NCBI GenBank assembly: GCA_024449915.1
Contig: JAMZAV010001043.1
Location: forward strand, 62,001-126,000
From: Sweltsa coloradensis
Taxonomy: Eukaryota > Arthropoda > Insecta > Plecoptera > Chloroperlidae
Direction of reading: 5' to 3'
Length of the DNA: 64,000 nt
Shown here: piece after piece, positions 11,281 to 24,180 of the stretch
Layout: each line of letters begins with the position of its first letter
Position numbering within the stretch: position 1 is the stretch's first letter
Program-made: the position numbers and the translations under genes
The notes under the pieces: model-generated
Database searches by the model: none
Told to the model about the DNA's origin: nothing
Seen by the model: only the letters and a program-made list of their open reading frames with translations

Positions 11281-12496
11281 GGAACAAAACTTTGTTTGAG
11301 AGTCGGAACAATAAGTGGCCATGCGTGCGATTCCTCCACTCCACCCACCAAACCAACTCCTTGCCAGTGAACCATCCAGGGCAGGCCCGGAAGGACCCGA
11401 CAATCACCACGGTGAGACGAACATTAAACCGGCCAAAACGACGTACTAAAACCCTGCCCTAAATATTTTTATTACGTTTTGAGCTCTGCTCGTGAGGAAT
11501 ACGATACTAAAAATGAAAAATAATTATGAGCTTGGGTGTTTTACGACTCGTTATGGTCTTGTTTTTAAATTATGTTTTCGAATGGGATTGTATTTTAAAA
11601 CCCTTGTCCAGAGTAGCGTATCGTTCCGCTACCGGGTCAGCTATCTGGGTTTCTTTCATCGGTATTACTTGGTAACTAAAGCCCTTACAAACTTGTATGT
11701 GGTACTAGGTAATGTAAATTGCCTCTGAACGGGACTTGAGCGGTCTTGGGGTCTTCTTTGTATATTTTTCTTTATAATAATATTGTATTTCTAATTTATA
11801 ATAATGTGTTAAATTTCATACACCTAAGGATTTTATTTACGAAAAGTTTTGCGTTCAAAGTTGAGTTTTGTACTCGTAGTCGTGGGTATTAAATTTTGAA
11901 TCGAAAAAAGAAAAAGTATACATTGTTTCGGTGTTATTCCTGCAGCTATTTCGCATTTGAATGCTATGTAATTTAGCGTGAGTTTCAAGCAAGTATTTAT
12001 ACGTTATTTTATTTTTGTCGAATATCAAACGGTATTTTTTATTCGTCAGAAATAAATATCAAAATTAACACGTTTTAAATTATTTAGTAAATCCCAACTC
12101 CTATAAAAATTCATTATATTTTATTCAGCTGTAACTGTAATACGTGGTAAATTATTTATCTATTACACCTCTGCAAAATTTCATAACAATCCTCATGTTC
12201 TTATTGGCTACAAGAAAATCTCCTTCAAAAATCACTGTTATCACCTAATTGAGTATCTATCTACTCGTCCACGCCCAACAACAACTTCACACCGGGCAGA
12301 CTTGCACAACTCCAACATCAATACATCTTATCTTCAGTGAATACAAGTTGTGAAATGTTAACGAGTCATTGTAAAATCTTGTATATTATGCTTTGGCAGG
12401 ATCAGGAAACCCTCTTCTAAGAAGAAGAAGACAAATATTATAAAAAATGTGCTCAGTAAGTTGGCTCTCACCTGACCTGACTTTTGATTCCACTCA
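11281..12496. other. No gene recognised
   Basis: Unique sequence with a slightly GC-richer patch (11330-11450), otherwise AT-rich. The 78-codon plus-strand frame at 11492-11728 has no recognisable feature. Confidence 0.4.
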
Positions 12497-12504
12497 ACTC
12501 AATG

Positions 12505-12615
12505 TAAAATGTTATTTATTTATTTATTTATTTATTTTATTTATTTATTACTTTTTTAAAATTTAACGTCTATCCTATTCAGTTTAAAAAACTGATTTAC
12601 AAAGGAGGACAATTA
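12505..12615 (-). mobile_element. SINE-like retroposon with (AAAT)n tail, family S3
   Basis: In element orientation (minus) the unit reads GTCCTCCTTTGTAAATCAG, then a short palindromic stretch, then ATAGGATAGACGTTAAAT, and ends in about a dozen AAAT/AATAA units. Related copies are at 48005-48095 (plus, with the same tail) and 21484-21542 (minus, tail lost). A 3' tetranucleotide tail and a shared body support a retroposed short element. The head region is not recognisable as a tRNA here. Confidence 0.55.
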
Positions 12616-13590
12616 AATAAATCTAATTACATAAAAGCAGACACAACAATGAACTACAGTTTAGTAAATATTTGAAATAGAAATATTACAACAACAATGC
12701 ATTAAAATAAAACACATCAATAATTGTGGTAACAAATTCAAAAAGGATATTAAATGCAATTAATTATCAATCAAATATTAAAAAAGCGGTGGGAAAAAAA
12801 GAAAGAAAAGAAAAGGGGAAAAATCACCAAAAAAGAAAAACGGAAAGAAAAAAACTGATTTATTAGACGATCCCACTCAAACGAACATGAGGTCGCCAAA
12901 AATCAGGAACAGCAAATCAGGGAGTAATCAAACTTTCGCGGAAGAAACCACCGAACGCGAATCTTCATTCTTGTGTTCAAATCTTGATAACAATTTAGTA
13001 CAAAAGATCGTGACTCTAATAATATACAATATCAGACATATTATTTGAAATTGTTCAAGTCAAAAACTGATCACAGCAATGATACAGCACATCCAACTCA
13101 AGCTGCAAGCTCTGCCAGTGGGCGGTAACCAGACAATCTAGACAGAAAAATATCATTGAAAATACATTGATTATATCATAATCAAAGCATTAATATAATG
13201 AACAAATAAAGAGAATAGCAAACATAAATAAAACTTATGAAGAGAAATTAACATTACACAAACACACACCACAAATATATAGAAAAAATATTAATAGAAA
13301 AAATAAGAACATTCATCTGTATTTTACACTGAACTTTTAAAAATTGTTAATCATAACTCCTAATTTTAATACAAATTATTTTGCAGAACGGTGTCAAGCT
13401 TCACTTGCTGTGACATTTGAATTTATCGTGGTAAAATACCATTATTGTACCCTCTCGTGTCTAACCATGCATTTGGGAGCTATGGTAAATGAAAGAAAAT
13501 TCCCAAACTCGGTGTAAGAGGACTCACTTACCTTACCCTGCATTCGACTTTGAAACTCCTTGTAAATAATTCCAGGCAAGCGTTGCTTGC
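12616..13590. other. No gene recognised; AT-rich, partly A-rich
   Basis: Contains an A/G-rich patch at 12780-12860 and otherwise unique AT-rich DNA. It could include the body of a longer retroelement ending at the S3 tail, but nothing in any frame resembles a reverse transcriptase. Confidence 0.35.
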
Positions 13591-13665
13591 TGCGGTGGCT
13601 AGTATCGAACTCGAAACCTCTCAAATCATAGTCTCGTGCGTCTGCCAGAGTGCTACACGTACTAA
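13591..13665 (-). mobile_element. tRNA-derived SINE fragment, family S2
   Basis: On the minus strand it carries GCACGAGACTATGATT followed by a B-box-like TTCGAGTTCGATACTAG segment. This aligns with the copies at 504-590 and 46641-46715. It is a tRNA-derived head, with no functional tRNA fold evident. Confidence 0.55.
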
Positions 13666-13743
13666 CGCAGTGTGAACTCTTATAGGTGAGAATACGGCAT
13701 TCAAAAAGGTAATACATTTACAAGGACTACAATTCAAAAATTA

Positions 13744-13880
13744 CAAATATTTATTTATTTGTGGCCACATTAGGCCTACAACATTACACTTACACATCTC
13801 CCATCAAAGTGCAATTTACCAAACCATAACAATACAATACATAACGCAACAATACAATACAATACAGTATTAAATTAGTT
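13744..13880 (-). repeat. Probable retroposon 3' end with TTTA tail
   Basis: A short TATTTATTTATTTG run is followed by GTGGCCACATTAGGCC and then an ACAATACAATAC simple repeat. The arrangement suggests an antisense retroposon tail, but no second copy occurs in the window, so this is tentative. Confidence 0.25.
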
Positions 13881-14500
13881 ACTTTAAAAATAATATAAAC
13901 ATTAACGTATGTAAAAGTATAAGAATATTTCTAAAACGTTCCAAAATTATGTGGTTTTAGCTCTCTAATGATTAGGTGAAAATAGTTCCTCAAAATGATT
14001 CCTTAAAACAATAACAGACGAATAATAATAATAATGGGATTCATAATTAGTATAGTTAATCAAATTTTTTACTATTACTATAATTTGTAAATTGTGTAAG
14101 AGTGGGCGGGTGGGCGATGAGAGTGAAAATGCAGGTTCGACCCCCGTGAAGTGTAGCTTAGTCACGGTTAGAGGCTTGCAACACGCACGCACACCGAACC
14201 AAAGTTCGTTTACACTGATTTACACATTTTAAGGCCGGATATAAGAGGTTTGATAACTTTCTCTCCTGCAGTGAGTGCTTTCACTATCTTCGACCCGGCG
14301 CGGTGGGTTCACACGGACAGGAAGCGCCTCCGCTCGTGATAGACGACATCGACGCGACCTTCCGAAATTATCTTTCGTCTGTCACATTACCGAGGAGACA
14401 TTACAGTTAAACTCCATCTATACAGTACTACAGTCGGTCGTATGGGATCAAGGTTTTGATAATACGTTTTCAAATGTCAATCCATGGATCATATTTGTGG

Positions 14501-14833
14501 GTACTCACAAGAAAATGAGAATTTTAACCCCGCAACCCCCATACAAGGTCAAGTTATTTTCATTTTGTGGAACCATGGTGGAACCAAGGAATTCAGTTGT
14601 ACTGAATTCATGTTTGTGGGTACCAGTGTGTTTGAATTTTTTTATTTATAAAAAATCTAATGTCATGATTTATCTTATTTGAATCGAATTTATTTGATTT
14701 TAACCAACTTTAAGATAAGTTGGTCAGCGATTCAACTTTGCATAAAGTAAGTCATTTGATTTAAATCTTATTATCAAAAACACCCAGGTGAGTACACGCA
14801 AGAAAATTTGAATTTTAACCCTCAATATGCCCC

Positions 14834-14868
<35 letters not shown>

Positions 14869-14886
14869 TGGAACTAATTCAGTATA
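14501..14886 (+). repeat. Pair of short direct repeats with an (AT)n tract
   Basis: The segments 14501-14604 and about 14788-14886 share ACGCAAGAAAAT-like and GAATTTTAACCC blocks and a GGTGGAAC...AATTCAGT block in the same order. They are two diverged copies of a repeat of roughly 100 bp. The second contains a 30-base pure AT microsatellite at 14837-14866. A 135-codon frame (14275-14682) overlaps the first copy and is probably fortuitous. Confidence 0.5.
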
Positions 14887-14889
14887 GTT

Positions 14890-16693
14890 CTGCAGCCGAC
14901 ACCAGGAACTCAAAAATTACATTGTCCTTCGTTACGAACAATGGTGATCTTTACACGATTCTGTTCTCAAAGATTACTTGTTTTAATGACCTATTGTCGC
15001 GACGCCTAGTGACCGTCAGTTCACACGTACCATGGAAGCAAATACTTGGTGCAGGGAGATTCTACAAAGTGAAGTTTGGAACTGAAATCTAAAGCTAGAC
15101 CTTTTTTCTGAGCTACAGGGTACAAATGTCAATGGAAGTGGAAGAACTGAATTAATAAATTCAATTATTGAAAATCTATTGTGACAGGTTTGCATTGGGG
15201 GTTCTTTGTTTGGTTAGCATTTTTATTTGTGAATTTGTATGGAAGGATACCTCGATTAGCATACATTATTCAATATTAGTTTTTATGTACAAGGCATTTT
15301 ACAGTAACATCAGAGAAAATAAATCTCCAGCAACCAGACTATCATTGATTCATTGATCAAACGTTACATAATTTTACTCACATTCCTGTTTTTCTCCAGC
15401 CAAAGCATTACTAAAATTTTGTTTACCATCGCTATAACGTGGTGATGCCAAGTAAGTAGCAACTGATGCTCACAGCAAATCAAAATACTCCTCCTAAATT
15501 GATGGTAAAATGTCAGCTTGTTACACGCCCGATGCGCCACGTGTTTTTAATAACAATGAAAGTCGAGAGCCCTTCAACAGCCATGATGCGTAACGTAGGA
15601 CAACAGTTACTATTAGTACGCGTAATGCGTAACGTCAAGTGTAGAAGTAACTCGTTAATATTGTGGACTATATTGCAGCATATCACAATATAATTATTAT
15701 ACTTGTTTTATTAAAAGGATTCCACCGAGTGAAACCTGGTGCAATATACCCCTCTTCATGACTGAGGTAAAAACAACAAATCAAGTAAATGAGAATGTAA
15801 TTATTTTTCTGTGACCTTTATGAAACAAGCAGAACTTGGTTTGAAAACAAATAACTCCTAACTAGCACATGATACTTGTGAAATATATGCTAAAACAAAA
15901 CAGCAAATGAAAATAAGGCTACATTTCTTCCTTTTATTTTTATATATATTTCCCCCTCTGTTTACCAGACGGCTGCAGGCGCACTCAGTAGTTGGCATAT
16001 CTGAAAGATATAAACAGTAATGACTTAGTTATGTGTAAATGTCAAGTTTTTAAATGAAGATGGAATTTCACTAATTTGTGCATAAATTTCGCTGTTTTGG
16101 AATGAAAAATGGAATTGGAAAGCATAAATATAACTAGATTTTACATTTATAATAACACAATAGGCTATAGAAACAAATTAAATAATTTACAAACACACTT
16201 TAGTAATAAGTTTTAACCCTTTAGGGTATAGGTATAGTTTGCCACCACTTTTTAAAATCTACACAATTAAATCTGCCAGTTTTTAATACTTTTAACCCGG
16301 TTAAAAAGCTGCTTTTTTGTTCGTGTTTTGTGATAACAGAAGGAATTTTTGTATTGGTTCAGAAATCAAATTGTGTATAAAAACACAAATTTCCGGGATT
16401 CCCGGATATTTTGTTTGCCTGTAATAAATTCAATTTGAACATGTGGAAAAAATGAAAATTTGTTAAAACAAATCTAATTTTTGAAAATCATATCGAATTT
16501 GGGATTTATTTTATTTTTAAATCAGCGGTTTATTTCTAAAATACCAAGGAAAAAAATCATTAAAGAATCTAAAATTCTTTTAAAAAATCACGAATTTCAA
16601 ATTGTCCAAGAAGAAAGCAAAATTTCGGGTCCCAGTCTCTTGCTCTATACAAGGTTAAAATATATTGTAGAAGCTTCTACGGCCGAAACATCA
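14890..16693. other. No gene recognised
   Basis: Unique AT-rich sequence with frames under 95 codons and no shared repeats found. The piece at 15540-15640 contains GTAACGT-type words repeated three times within 60 bases, too short to interpret. Confidence 0.4.
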
Positions 16694-16946
16694 GCTGACA
16701 GCAGTGGCGTAACTACGGCCCCTCCCCGTAGTCACGCGAAAACCTAGTAAAATACCATCATTTGCAATGTTATAAATCAAAGTTTTCTGGGGCTTTACGC
16801 CCCCGCCAGACCCGCACTACTGGTAGAATCCTCCAGGCCCCACATTGTACCAGGAACATACTTTTATTGAAAAAACAGTTGTTTCATGGGCAATGTTCGC
16901 CCCCACCCCATAAAACAAGGGCTATAGTTACGCCACTGGGTGACTG
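16694..16946. mobile_element. hAT-type MITE with 8-bp target duplication
   Basis: The body is 16702-16938 (237 bp). The left end is CAGTGGCGTAACTA and the right end is TAGTTACGCCACTG, a perfect 14-base inverted pair. The flanks GCTGACAG (16694-16701) and GGTGACTG (16939-16946) agree at 6 of 8 positions, consistent with an aged 8-base duplication. CAGTGGCG ends plus 8-base duplications match the hAT superfamily. It is non-coding. Confidence 0.8.
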
Positions 16947-19900
16947 CATGTCCAAGCCATGCTGACCCAGTGCCTCTGGACGCGAGAGAGTGGCTTCACT
17001 TTCAGTGGGATGCGTAGCAGAAACCTGAACAACCTACCGAGACGACCAAGCGAAAGGCTGTTAGTAATTATAATAAACAACGATCCCCAGCACAATTACT
17101 TTGTGTTAGGTGATGTTATGCCGTTGAAAATCTCAAACCGGCACAAATGATATAAACTTGATGATAGTATACTAATTACCGTATTATCACGGTAACGTAA
17201 TTCTTAAAATTAAATACGCTAGAGTACACACACCTAGGCAAAGTGGCGGGTTAGTATTTAAAAATATGTGTGGATTCCACTTTTACTTTTCATCTGTTTG
17301 ATTCGTGGTGGTGGTGCCAATTATCTACACTCTACCCGAACTCTTTACTTATCAGGGGACCTTTGTTGCCCATTACCATCATCCTGATCAGCCCCTGACC
17401 CTCTTCAAGATAGTCATGGAACATGACAGTATAATCTACCACTACCCCCAAAATCCATTCGTGTTTGTCTTGAGTTCAAAACAAAAAGTAGAAAACTAGT
17501 TTTGACTCTTTTTAGCTGAACGGGTACACGATTTTGATCGATGAATGTTTTATCATCACTTTATCTTCGACTACGAAATTATCTGCTTTTGAAAGATGTG
17601 TTTTAATATTGTACTTATGACGGTACATACACCATCGCGAAAAAGGAAAAGAAATAAGACATGTGAGGAGTGAGTTAAAAGAATTCAACGTCAAATATAA
17701 ATACATATATTTTTTTAAGTTATTGAAATTCAAAACACTTCCTACAAACATAATACATATTTCGGAAAACAAATGTTTCGTGTGTTTTGGCCCGTCAAGT
17801 CTGAGGGGCGACAGTATCCAGGTTTTCTATGCATGTAATTTGTATGGAAATTTGATTTGTATTTTTTTTGTGAGTCACTGTCACTACTACATAACATCAA
17901 ATCAAAACATTGTGAATTATAGCACTATGCTAGTCCCTTCAATTACAAAATATAATTATGCTAATTGTGTATTTGTTGTGTGTGTGGTTACGAGTTGGTT
18001 GTTGTGGACTGAGGTGTCGACTATTGAGGTTGAGGTTTGGTGGTTTGCTGCAATTACTGCGCGGGTTTGGTTATAAGTTGTGTGAAGTTGATAAGACAAC
18101 TTCCAATTAGCAATATAGGCCTACAGCTACACTACAAGAAACGATACCAAACTAGCGTCGATATTTTTATAGTAGACTTATTTCCGCTCTAAAACAGTAA
18201 TGTGTGACATTGGCTCCAAGGCCCCGGGGAGGGCGATTTGACTCTTGGAGGGGATTTTTAACATTGCGTTCAAATTTAAAACACATTGTTGACACCCCGT
18301 TTGCTCTAGAATCTTCAGTATGCCATTAAAACAGAAATAGAAATGTATTGAAGAATAGGTTGTTATTAAAATTATAATGGTGATGATTATTGAAACAAGT
18401 ACGGGTGGAAGGGGGGGGGGGGGGGGGGGCCGTCCTTCCCAAAGTATGTCTGAAATCAGCAGTGATGTTTTGAGAACCGGGAGTTCTTGCTAGTTGCCAT
18501 GTTGATAAGATGGAACTCTGCATTATCCATCATCATCATTATAGTTATTTCAACGCAATAGCTTTTCCAGTTTTCTGAGAGAAACTCTGATAATAAGAAG
18601 AAATAATTGCATAAACCTTCACTCCGACTTCGACTTCGTCCCGAGTATTTCTCACACATTAAGAGTAAATACATTTCCCCCTTTATTTTCCAAGTAAATT
18701 AAAATATACCTGGTGAGTAAAACTTTCGCTGCTTCAGCCTCACTCATCAGCCTCACGTCCTTTCCCCTGGAGCGCCGAGCCGTGACGTGATGACTCGCAC
18801 CAGAGCGGTGACGCATCCTAAACTAAGCCGCACATGTGTTTACGCACTTGTATACATACATTACAGTTCATTCACATGTGGTTAACAAGAGAGGGAGGAA
18901 CATTTGCCAATCAACGTTTAGTTATCTCCAGATCAAATAATTTGATTCTGTTCCGAGTAACAGTGTGTGGTGTGTGGAATGGAATGGAATGGAAACGTTG
19001 ATTACCATTTGTCACTGGATAATTACTTTGCCCTTTCTTGTAAGCATGCGAAGAAAACTATTCATAATCGGAACAATGAGTAGTTCAAGTTTATCATTTT
19101 ACCAGTTGGTGTTGTGACAGTGCCATTGTTCCATTTTGCAATATTTACTTCGTTAGAAACAATTATAGTCTTGGCAGATTAATTAACATAATTTATACAG
19201 AAATAATAGCCATGTGCATTGCATGGTAGAATTTAAATCTGGACCCATGGAGCACATGGCGTTAAACGACTGGGACGAACCGCTCATTTGGATTCATCAT
19301 AAACAGATGACAAAAATCAGATCATGCTTTGTTCGAAGCACTCAAACGTCAAAACAGCTTTCCAAAAACGATGGATGGACATGGACTTGTATTAAAAATA
19401 AACAAACACGAAAGCGAAACATCGAAATGCGCTTTAACACGTTGGTAATAATATCTTAAGACATAGTTCACGTATGTTAAGTTATTTGCGTGACATACTT
19501 TTGGGATGTTGACAATAAATTAGCAAGACCTATGTGTGTAGACAGACAGGGTTTATTGTTGGCAAATGTAACGTTGCACAACCAGCCACTGCTATCCGCA
19601 TAATGTTCCACGGAGACCTACTTTTAAAAACCCGGTATGGCCAATGATTTAACCAGACGGGCTTCTGTAAATTAATACGAATTTCGGCCAATTGTCTGAG
19701 TGCAACAGTATAGTCCATTCTAGAAACATTGTTCTGTGAAGATCTGCATCATCATCAAAAGTGAAACGGTGAAATCTGTCATTGCTCTCGCTACCAGTCC
19801 AGTCCAGTAGTCCAGAGGTATTAGGATTTCAAATGTATGTATTTATGTATAATGTATATAGTAACAACGATAACAAACTTCATCAATTTCAACTTCACAA

Positions 19901-19961
19901 AATGTCAACTCCAGATGGTCCTGCATATTATTACAAATCCCACTGGCTGCAGCACTACACC
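16947..19961. other. No gene recognised; poly-G tract at 18411-18429
   Basis: About 3 kb of unique AT-rich DNA. The longest frame (17663-18076, 137 codons) is cysteine/phenylalanine-rich with no motif. A 19-base G run at 18411-18429 and a GC-richer patch at 18720-18840 stand out. An ATGGAATGGAATGG microsatellite-like run lies near 18977. Confidence 0.4.
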
Positions 19962-20728
19962 ATGTCGAGCAGTGGCGTATCCAGGAATTCATAAAGGGGG
20001 GGTTTTATCAATTTTTCATAGATGTGCCGAAGGCTAAGTGGGGGGTCCTGAGGGCTTGCCCCCCGGAAAAATTTCTTCTTCAAGATTATTTTGTTTAAAA
20101 TCTGTGCGTTTTAAAGCATTTCAATGACCAATTTTTTATCTTCTAAAATCCTGTTTTTTATCCAAAAGTTTTCTATTTCAAGGTAATTTTGGTGAAAATC
20201 TATGCATTTTGAAGCCCCAAAAATTTTTTATCTACTGAAACCCTTTTTTTTCCCAAAATTTTTCCATTTCAAAAAAATTTTGGTGAAAATCTGTTCTTTT
20301 TTTGAAGCATCACCAACTTTTTTATATAGGTCTATTAAAACCTTTTTTGATCTAAAAGTTTTCTATTTAAAGGGAAAATTTTGTGAAAACTGGGGTTTTT
20401 TTAAAGCACGCACCAACATTTATCAAAACCCTGTTTTTAATTAAAAGTTTTCTCTATCATGGTCATTTTAATGAAAAATCTGTGGTTTTTTAAAGCATCC
20501 CCAACTTTTTTTCTACAAAATCCTGTTTTGAATCTAAAAAGTTTTTCTTACAAGGTCATTTTGGGAAAATCTGGCGTTTTAAAGCATAAAAAAATAACCA
20601 ATTGTATCTACAAAAATCCTCTTTTAGTCAGGGAATTTGAGTTATTTTATTTTTCATTACACTTTTTTTTTCAAAAGGGGGGGGTTTTATCCCCCTCTCC
20701 CCCCCCTTGGATACGCCATGATGTCGAG
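19962..20728. mobile_element. hAT-type element with six internal tandem repeats
   Basis: The body is 19970-20720 (751 bp), flanked by a perfect 8-base duplication ATGTCGAG (19962-19969 and 20721-20728). The left end is CAGTGGCGTATCC and the right end reads CATGGCGTATCC in inverse, followed on both sides by G-rich stretches. Between about 20082 and 20636 lie six head-to-tail units of roughly 90-98 bp, recognised by AAAATCTGTG, AAAGCAT and AAAAGTTTTCTATTT. Frames of 80 and 103 codons are translations of this array and are not genes. Confidence 0.85.
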
Positions 20729-20897
20729 GCTGATCCCTCCAAGGTTAGCGCCAGCGGTGTTGAAAGTTGATGTCTGACATGTTTTGCATCGTTTCGTTTC
20801 GAATAAATGCGTTTTCATTTTCTAAAATATACAACTAAGTAAAGATATAAAATGGTTTTAAAAAACGGGCTTATTAAATCATTTTTTTTTTCAAATG

Positions 20898-21268
20898 TTT
20901 CTGATCGGGCACACGCCTCTTCAAAATAATTTCCACCTACAGATCGCCCTAGCACACCATTCAACGTAGTAGTTGTGTTTTGTGACATTAATTTTCAAGG
21001 TTTTCTAGAAGTCCCTGGGAGTAAAAGATTTTTTTTAAAATTGTCTTCCCTGCGATTTTGTCGTTAGGCGGTACTAATCGGTACAAAATACGGGTAAACT
21101 GAAAAATTCGCAGGAAAGACAAATAAGACAAAAAAAATAAAACTTTTCTCTCAGACACCTTCTAGAAAACCAGTTGAAAATTAATGTCACAAAAACTTAA
21201 CTACCTGAGTTGAAAATGGTATGCTAAGGCGAAAATACGATATTTGCCGTGAGCCCGATCAGAAAAAA
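20898..21268. mobile_element. Palindromic element FB2, complete copy
   Basis: The outer ends are a perfect 13-base inverted pair, TTTCTGATCGGGC and its complement. The arms of about 180 bp stay alignable to the centre near 21085: GTGACATTAATTTTCAA faces its complement, as do the TTTTCTAGAAG and TCGGTACAAAATACGGG/CAGGAAAGACAA regions. A second, one-armed copy lies at 57024-57242. There is no reading frame. It fits a foldback-type non-autonomous element of unknown superfamily. Confidence 0.75.
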
Positions 21269-21483
21269 ATAGTTGTAAAGCCAGGTTTCAAAGCCCTTCA
21301 CTATATTTTGACTTAGTTGCATATTTGAGAAAATAGAAAACGCGATTGATTCCCCTTACTTACTTCCCTTGCTCAGCATGGGAAGAATGTAAGAGGGTCA
21401 TCAATGTCTGGAGCTAAAATTATTATAAAGAAAAACAGTGGCGACTTGGTCTTCTAGCCTCTATATAGTTTAGCATTACTTAT

Positions 21484-21542
21484 ACAACGTCTATCTGCTA
21501 TCCATTCAGTTACAAAAAATAGCTCACCAAGGAGGACAATAT
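21484..21542 (-). mobile_element. SINE-like fragment, family S3
   Basis: ACGTCTATC, ATTCAGTTA and CAAGGAGGACAAT match the copy at 12505-12615 in the same orientation. The tetranucleotide tail is missing. It abuts the left side of the large element D copy. Confidence 0.45.
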
Positions 21543-21544
21543 GA

Positions 21545-23066
21545 TATGCTTCTATATCGAAATTTTATAATGTGTGCCAAAATAAATCTAAATTTTAAAA
21601 CAAAAAGTAGCTATACGAATTGGATCAAAAGAGTATAGGCATTGGCCTGCTATTAAAATGTGGGGCTAAATAGGGTTGATAGGCATCGTCAAAAATACAT
21701 ACAGATTTTTCGTTATCACACTCGCGTTTAATGACCCCCGGGACCCCACCATAAATATAAGTCAGGAATTTTTTCTGGCCCCCACCATAACAAAAAAAAA
21801 CAGTGGAAAAAACCGGAAAAAAAAAACCCCCACCAAATAAAAGTCAGGGGGAATTTCCCGGCACCTCCCCACCATAAAACTAAAAGTCAGTGATAATTTT
21901 CCCGGCACTCCACCATAATTTAAATCGTATAATTTCCCGGGACCCCCACCATAACTATAAGCAAATAATTTTCTGGCACTCCACCATAAATAAAATTAGG
22001 ATAATTTCCTGGGCACCTCCCATAACTAAAAGTCAGGATAATTTCCTGGGACCTCCCCCATAAAAAAAGTCAGGAAAAATTTTTGGCCCTCCCCTAACTA
22101 AAAGTCGTGATAAAATTTCCTGGCCCTCCACCCTAACTAAAAGCAGGATAATTTCCCGCACCCCACCCTACTAAAAGTCAGTGATAATTTCCCCCCACCT
22201 CCACCATAACAAATCAGTGAAATTTCCCCGGGACCCCACATAACTAAAAGCAGTGTAATTTCCGGGCCCCCCACCATAAATAAAAGCAGTGATATTTCCC
22301 GGCACCTCCCCCATAAAATAAAATCAGTGATAAATTTTTTTTTGGCACCTCCACCTAACTAAAAGTCATGTAATTTTCCCGGGACCTCCACCATAACTAA
22401 AATCAGTTAAATTTCTTTTGGGACCCCACCAAAACTAAAAGTCATGATAATTTTTTTGGGACCCCCACCTACAAAGTCAGTGATAATTTCCCGGCACCTC
22501 CACCTAAAAAGTCAGTGATAATTTTTCCGGGACCTCCACCTAACTAAAAATCGGAGATAATATTTCCCGGGACCTAAAATTTGGGTGTTTTTTTTTTTTT
22601 TAATTTTTTAAAAAAAAACATTTGTTTGATTTTAATCAAAAGAATTTTCAGTTTTAGCAAAACGCTTTCCCTTTTCAAAATGTAATTTTATTTTCTGAAA
22701 AGCTTGTGAAAGTATTTGATCCGCTAAAAATCTGATTAAAACTGAAAAGTTATTTAAATAAAATAAATAATGATATTTGATTTTTTTAATAAAAATCGAA
22801 AACACACTACTTCCAACGTGACCGAACCGAAATTTATAAGAAATACATTCATTTTTCTGATGTATTTACACAGCATAAAGGGCTTAATTACGCATTTACA
22901 TGTTCAAAAACTCGTATCCTCATTTCTATTTTTCACATGAAAAAAATTATTTTTTACTTTTTTTGTTTTTTGTTTTTGCTTTCGAAATTTTGATATGGAG
23001 TCCAAATATCGATATCGAAAATATTTCCACATATAGATATCGTATCGATATATTTGCCCAGCCCTA
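21545..23066. mobile_element. hAT-like TIR element D, expanded form
   Basis: This is homologous to 2664-3045. It shares CCTGCTATTAAA, a TTTTTCGTTATCACACTC block, the minisatellite word, a terminal region of ATATCGATATC and AATATTTCCACAT words, and the same right end GCCCAGCCCTAA. The main difference is the amplified minisatellite at 21728-22575, with a few hundred further bases of AT-rich filler. The left end is unclear because an S3 SINE fragment lies there. No transposase is encoded. Confidence 0.6.
21728..22575 (+). repeat. 39-bp minisatellite, about 22 units
   Basis: The unit reads approximately CCACCATAACTAAAAGTCAG followed by TGATAATTTCCCGGCACCT. I count about 22 occurrences of the CACC box over 848 bases. 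Units differ mainly by single-base losses in homopolymers, which looks like consensus error in addition to real divergence. The short element D copy at 2664-3045 has only one complete box plus part of a second. Confidence 0.85.
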
Positions 23067-23350
23067 ATGCGCCCTATGCGTCTGTGGAAGGACAATGAAA
23101 CTAGGACTGCTGGACGGCCCACGTCCCGGGGGGGCAGAACGGAACTGTGCATGATATTGATAGCCCCAGAGGTTGGTCCGGGACCCGTCTTCCTGTTTCC
23201 TTGTGCTTGTGATAAGCTATCGACTAAGCAAGGCTGAAGGCCGACTTTTAGAAGCCCCACGCAAATAGTCTAGGAACCATGCATACACCAATGCAGGTCA
23301 GGTGGGCCTAGGCTCCAAGCAGGCTTTCGCTGCGAACACCAGCCCAATGT
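23067..23350. other. GC-richer island, function unknown
   Basis: About 280 bases clearly richer in G+C than the surroundings. A minus-strand frame (118 codons from 23260) covers it with a non-repetitive start (MGLLKVGLQPCLVDSLSQAQ) before running into AT-rich repeat DNA. I recognise no domain. It may be a decayed exon, a captured sequence or the head of a retroposon. Confidence 0.25.
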
Positions 23351-24180
23351 GTGTGTATAATAGGTTGGTGGTGGTCATTATGAGTGTTTTTTTCAAATAG
23401 CATTATCGATTAAAAATTTGTATTTTTGATCTAAAATTTATTGAAAAGTTGGGAATGCTCACTGAGACTCTAAATATTGACGTGGGTGTAAGAAATGGAT
23501 AAACTGCAATTTAAACCGCAAAGTAAATATTTGAATTTCTATGTCTTTTGGTCAATAAAATAATAATGGCTAATCGTGCCTAGAGACTCGTTTTTCCAAA
23601 TATAAATCTTATTTAAATAATAAAATTTATCACATATTCACATATTCAGAATGGAGTGATAAAAAGAAGTTAATGAGCATTCCCTATTGTGTTTATTACC
23701 TCGAATTAGCTTTCAATTGCCCATACATAGACACACTTATTTTGTACTTGAACTTAACAAATTAACATCCCATTCCATAACCAACTTGACCAAATTAACA
23801 TAACCAAATTCTTAAAATCCACTAGAACATTTCAAATCGTCTTTAGATAAGATTTTTTACTTTTGCATACAAAGAAAAAAATTTAGCAATCAACATAAAT
23901 CAAAAACGAAATAATTATGCTCAAATTACCATGAATAGTATAAAAAAGCAGTGCAATGAATTGCAATCATATTTCAAGATCGCAAAATAAAATACATAAC
24001 CCATTTCAGAATGCCAAGGTAGTGGTTTTAAAAATTTACCAATATATTATTTAAAACGATACCTACATAAAATAAGAATTTTAATTTTAATACTTTATAA
24101 TATCTTGAAAAGATCGCTGATATTTGGCTAAAATAATTAAATACTATTAGAGGCCGTTTGTACTTTGTAGCAAAATTAAT
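23351..24180. other. No gene recognised
   Basis: Very AT-rich unique DNA with no frame of note and no shared repeat. Confidence 0.4.

Noticed and set aside
14275..14682. 135-codon plus-strand frame
   Set aside because: It overlaps a short dispersed repeat and ends in AT-rich sequence. No domain or splice context supports it.
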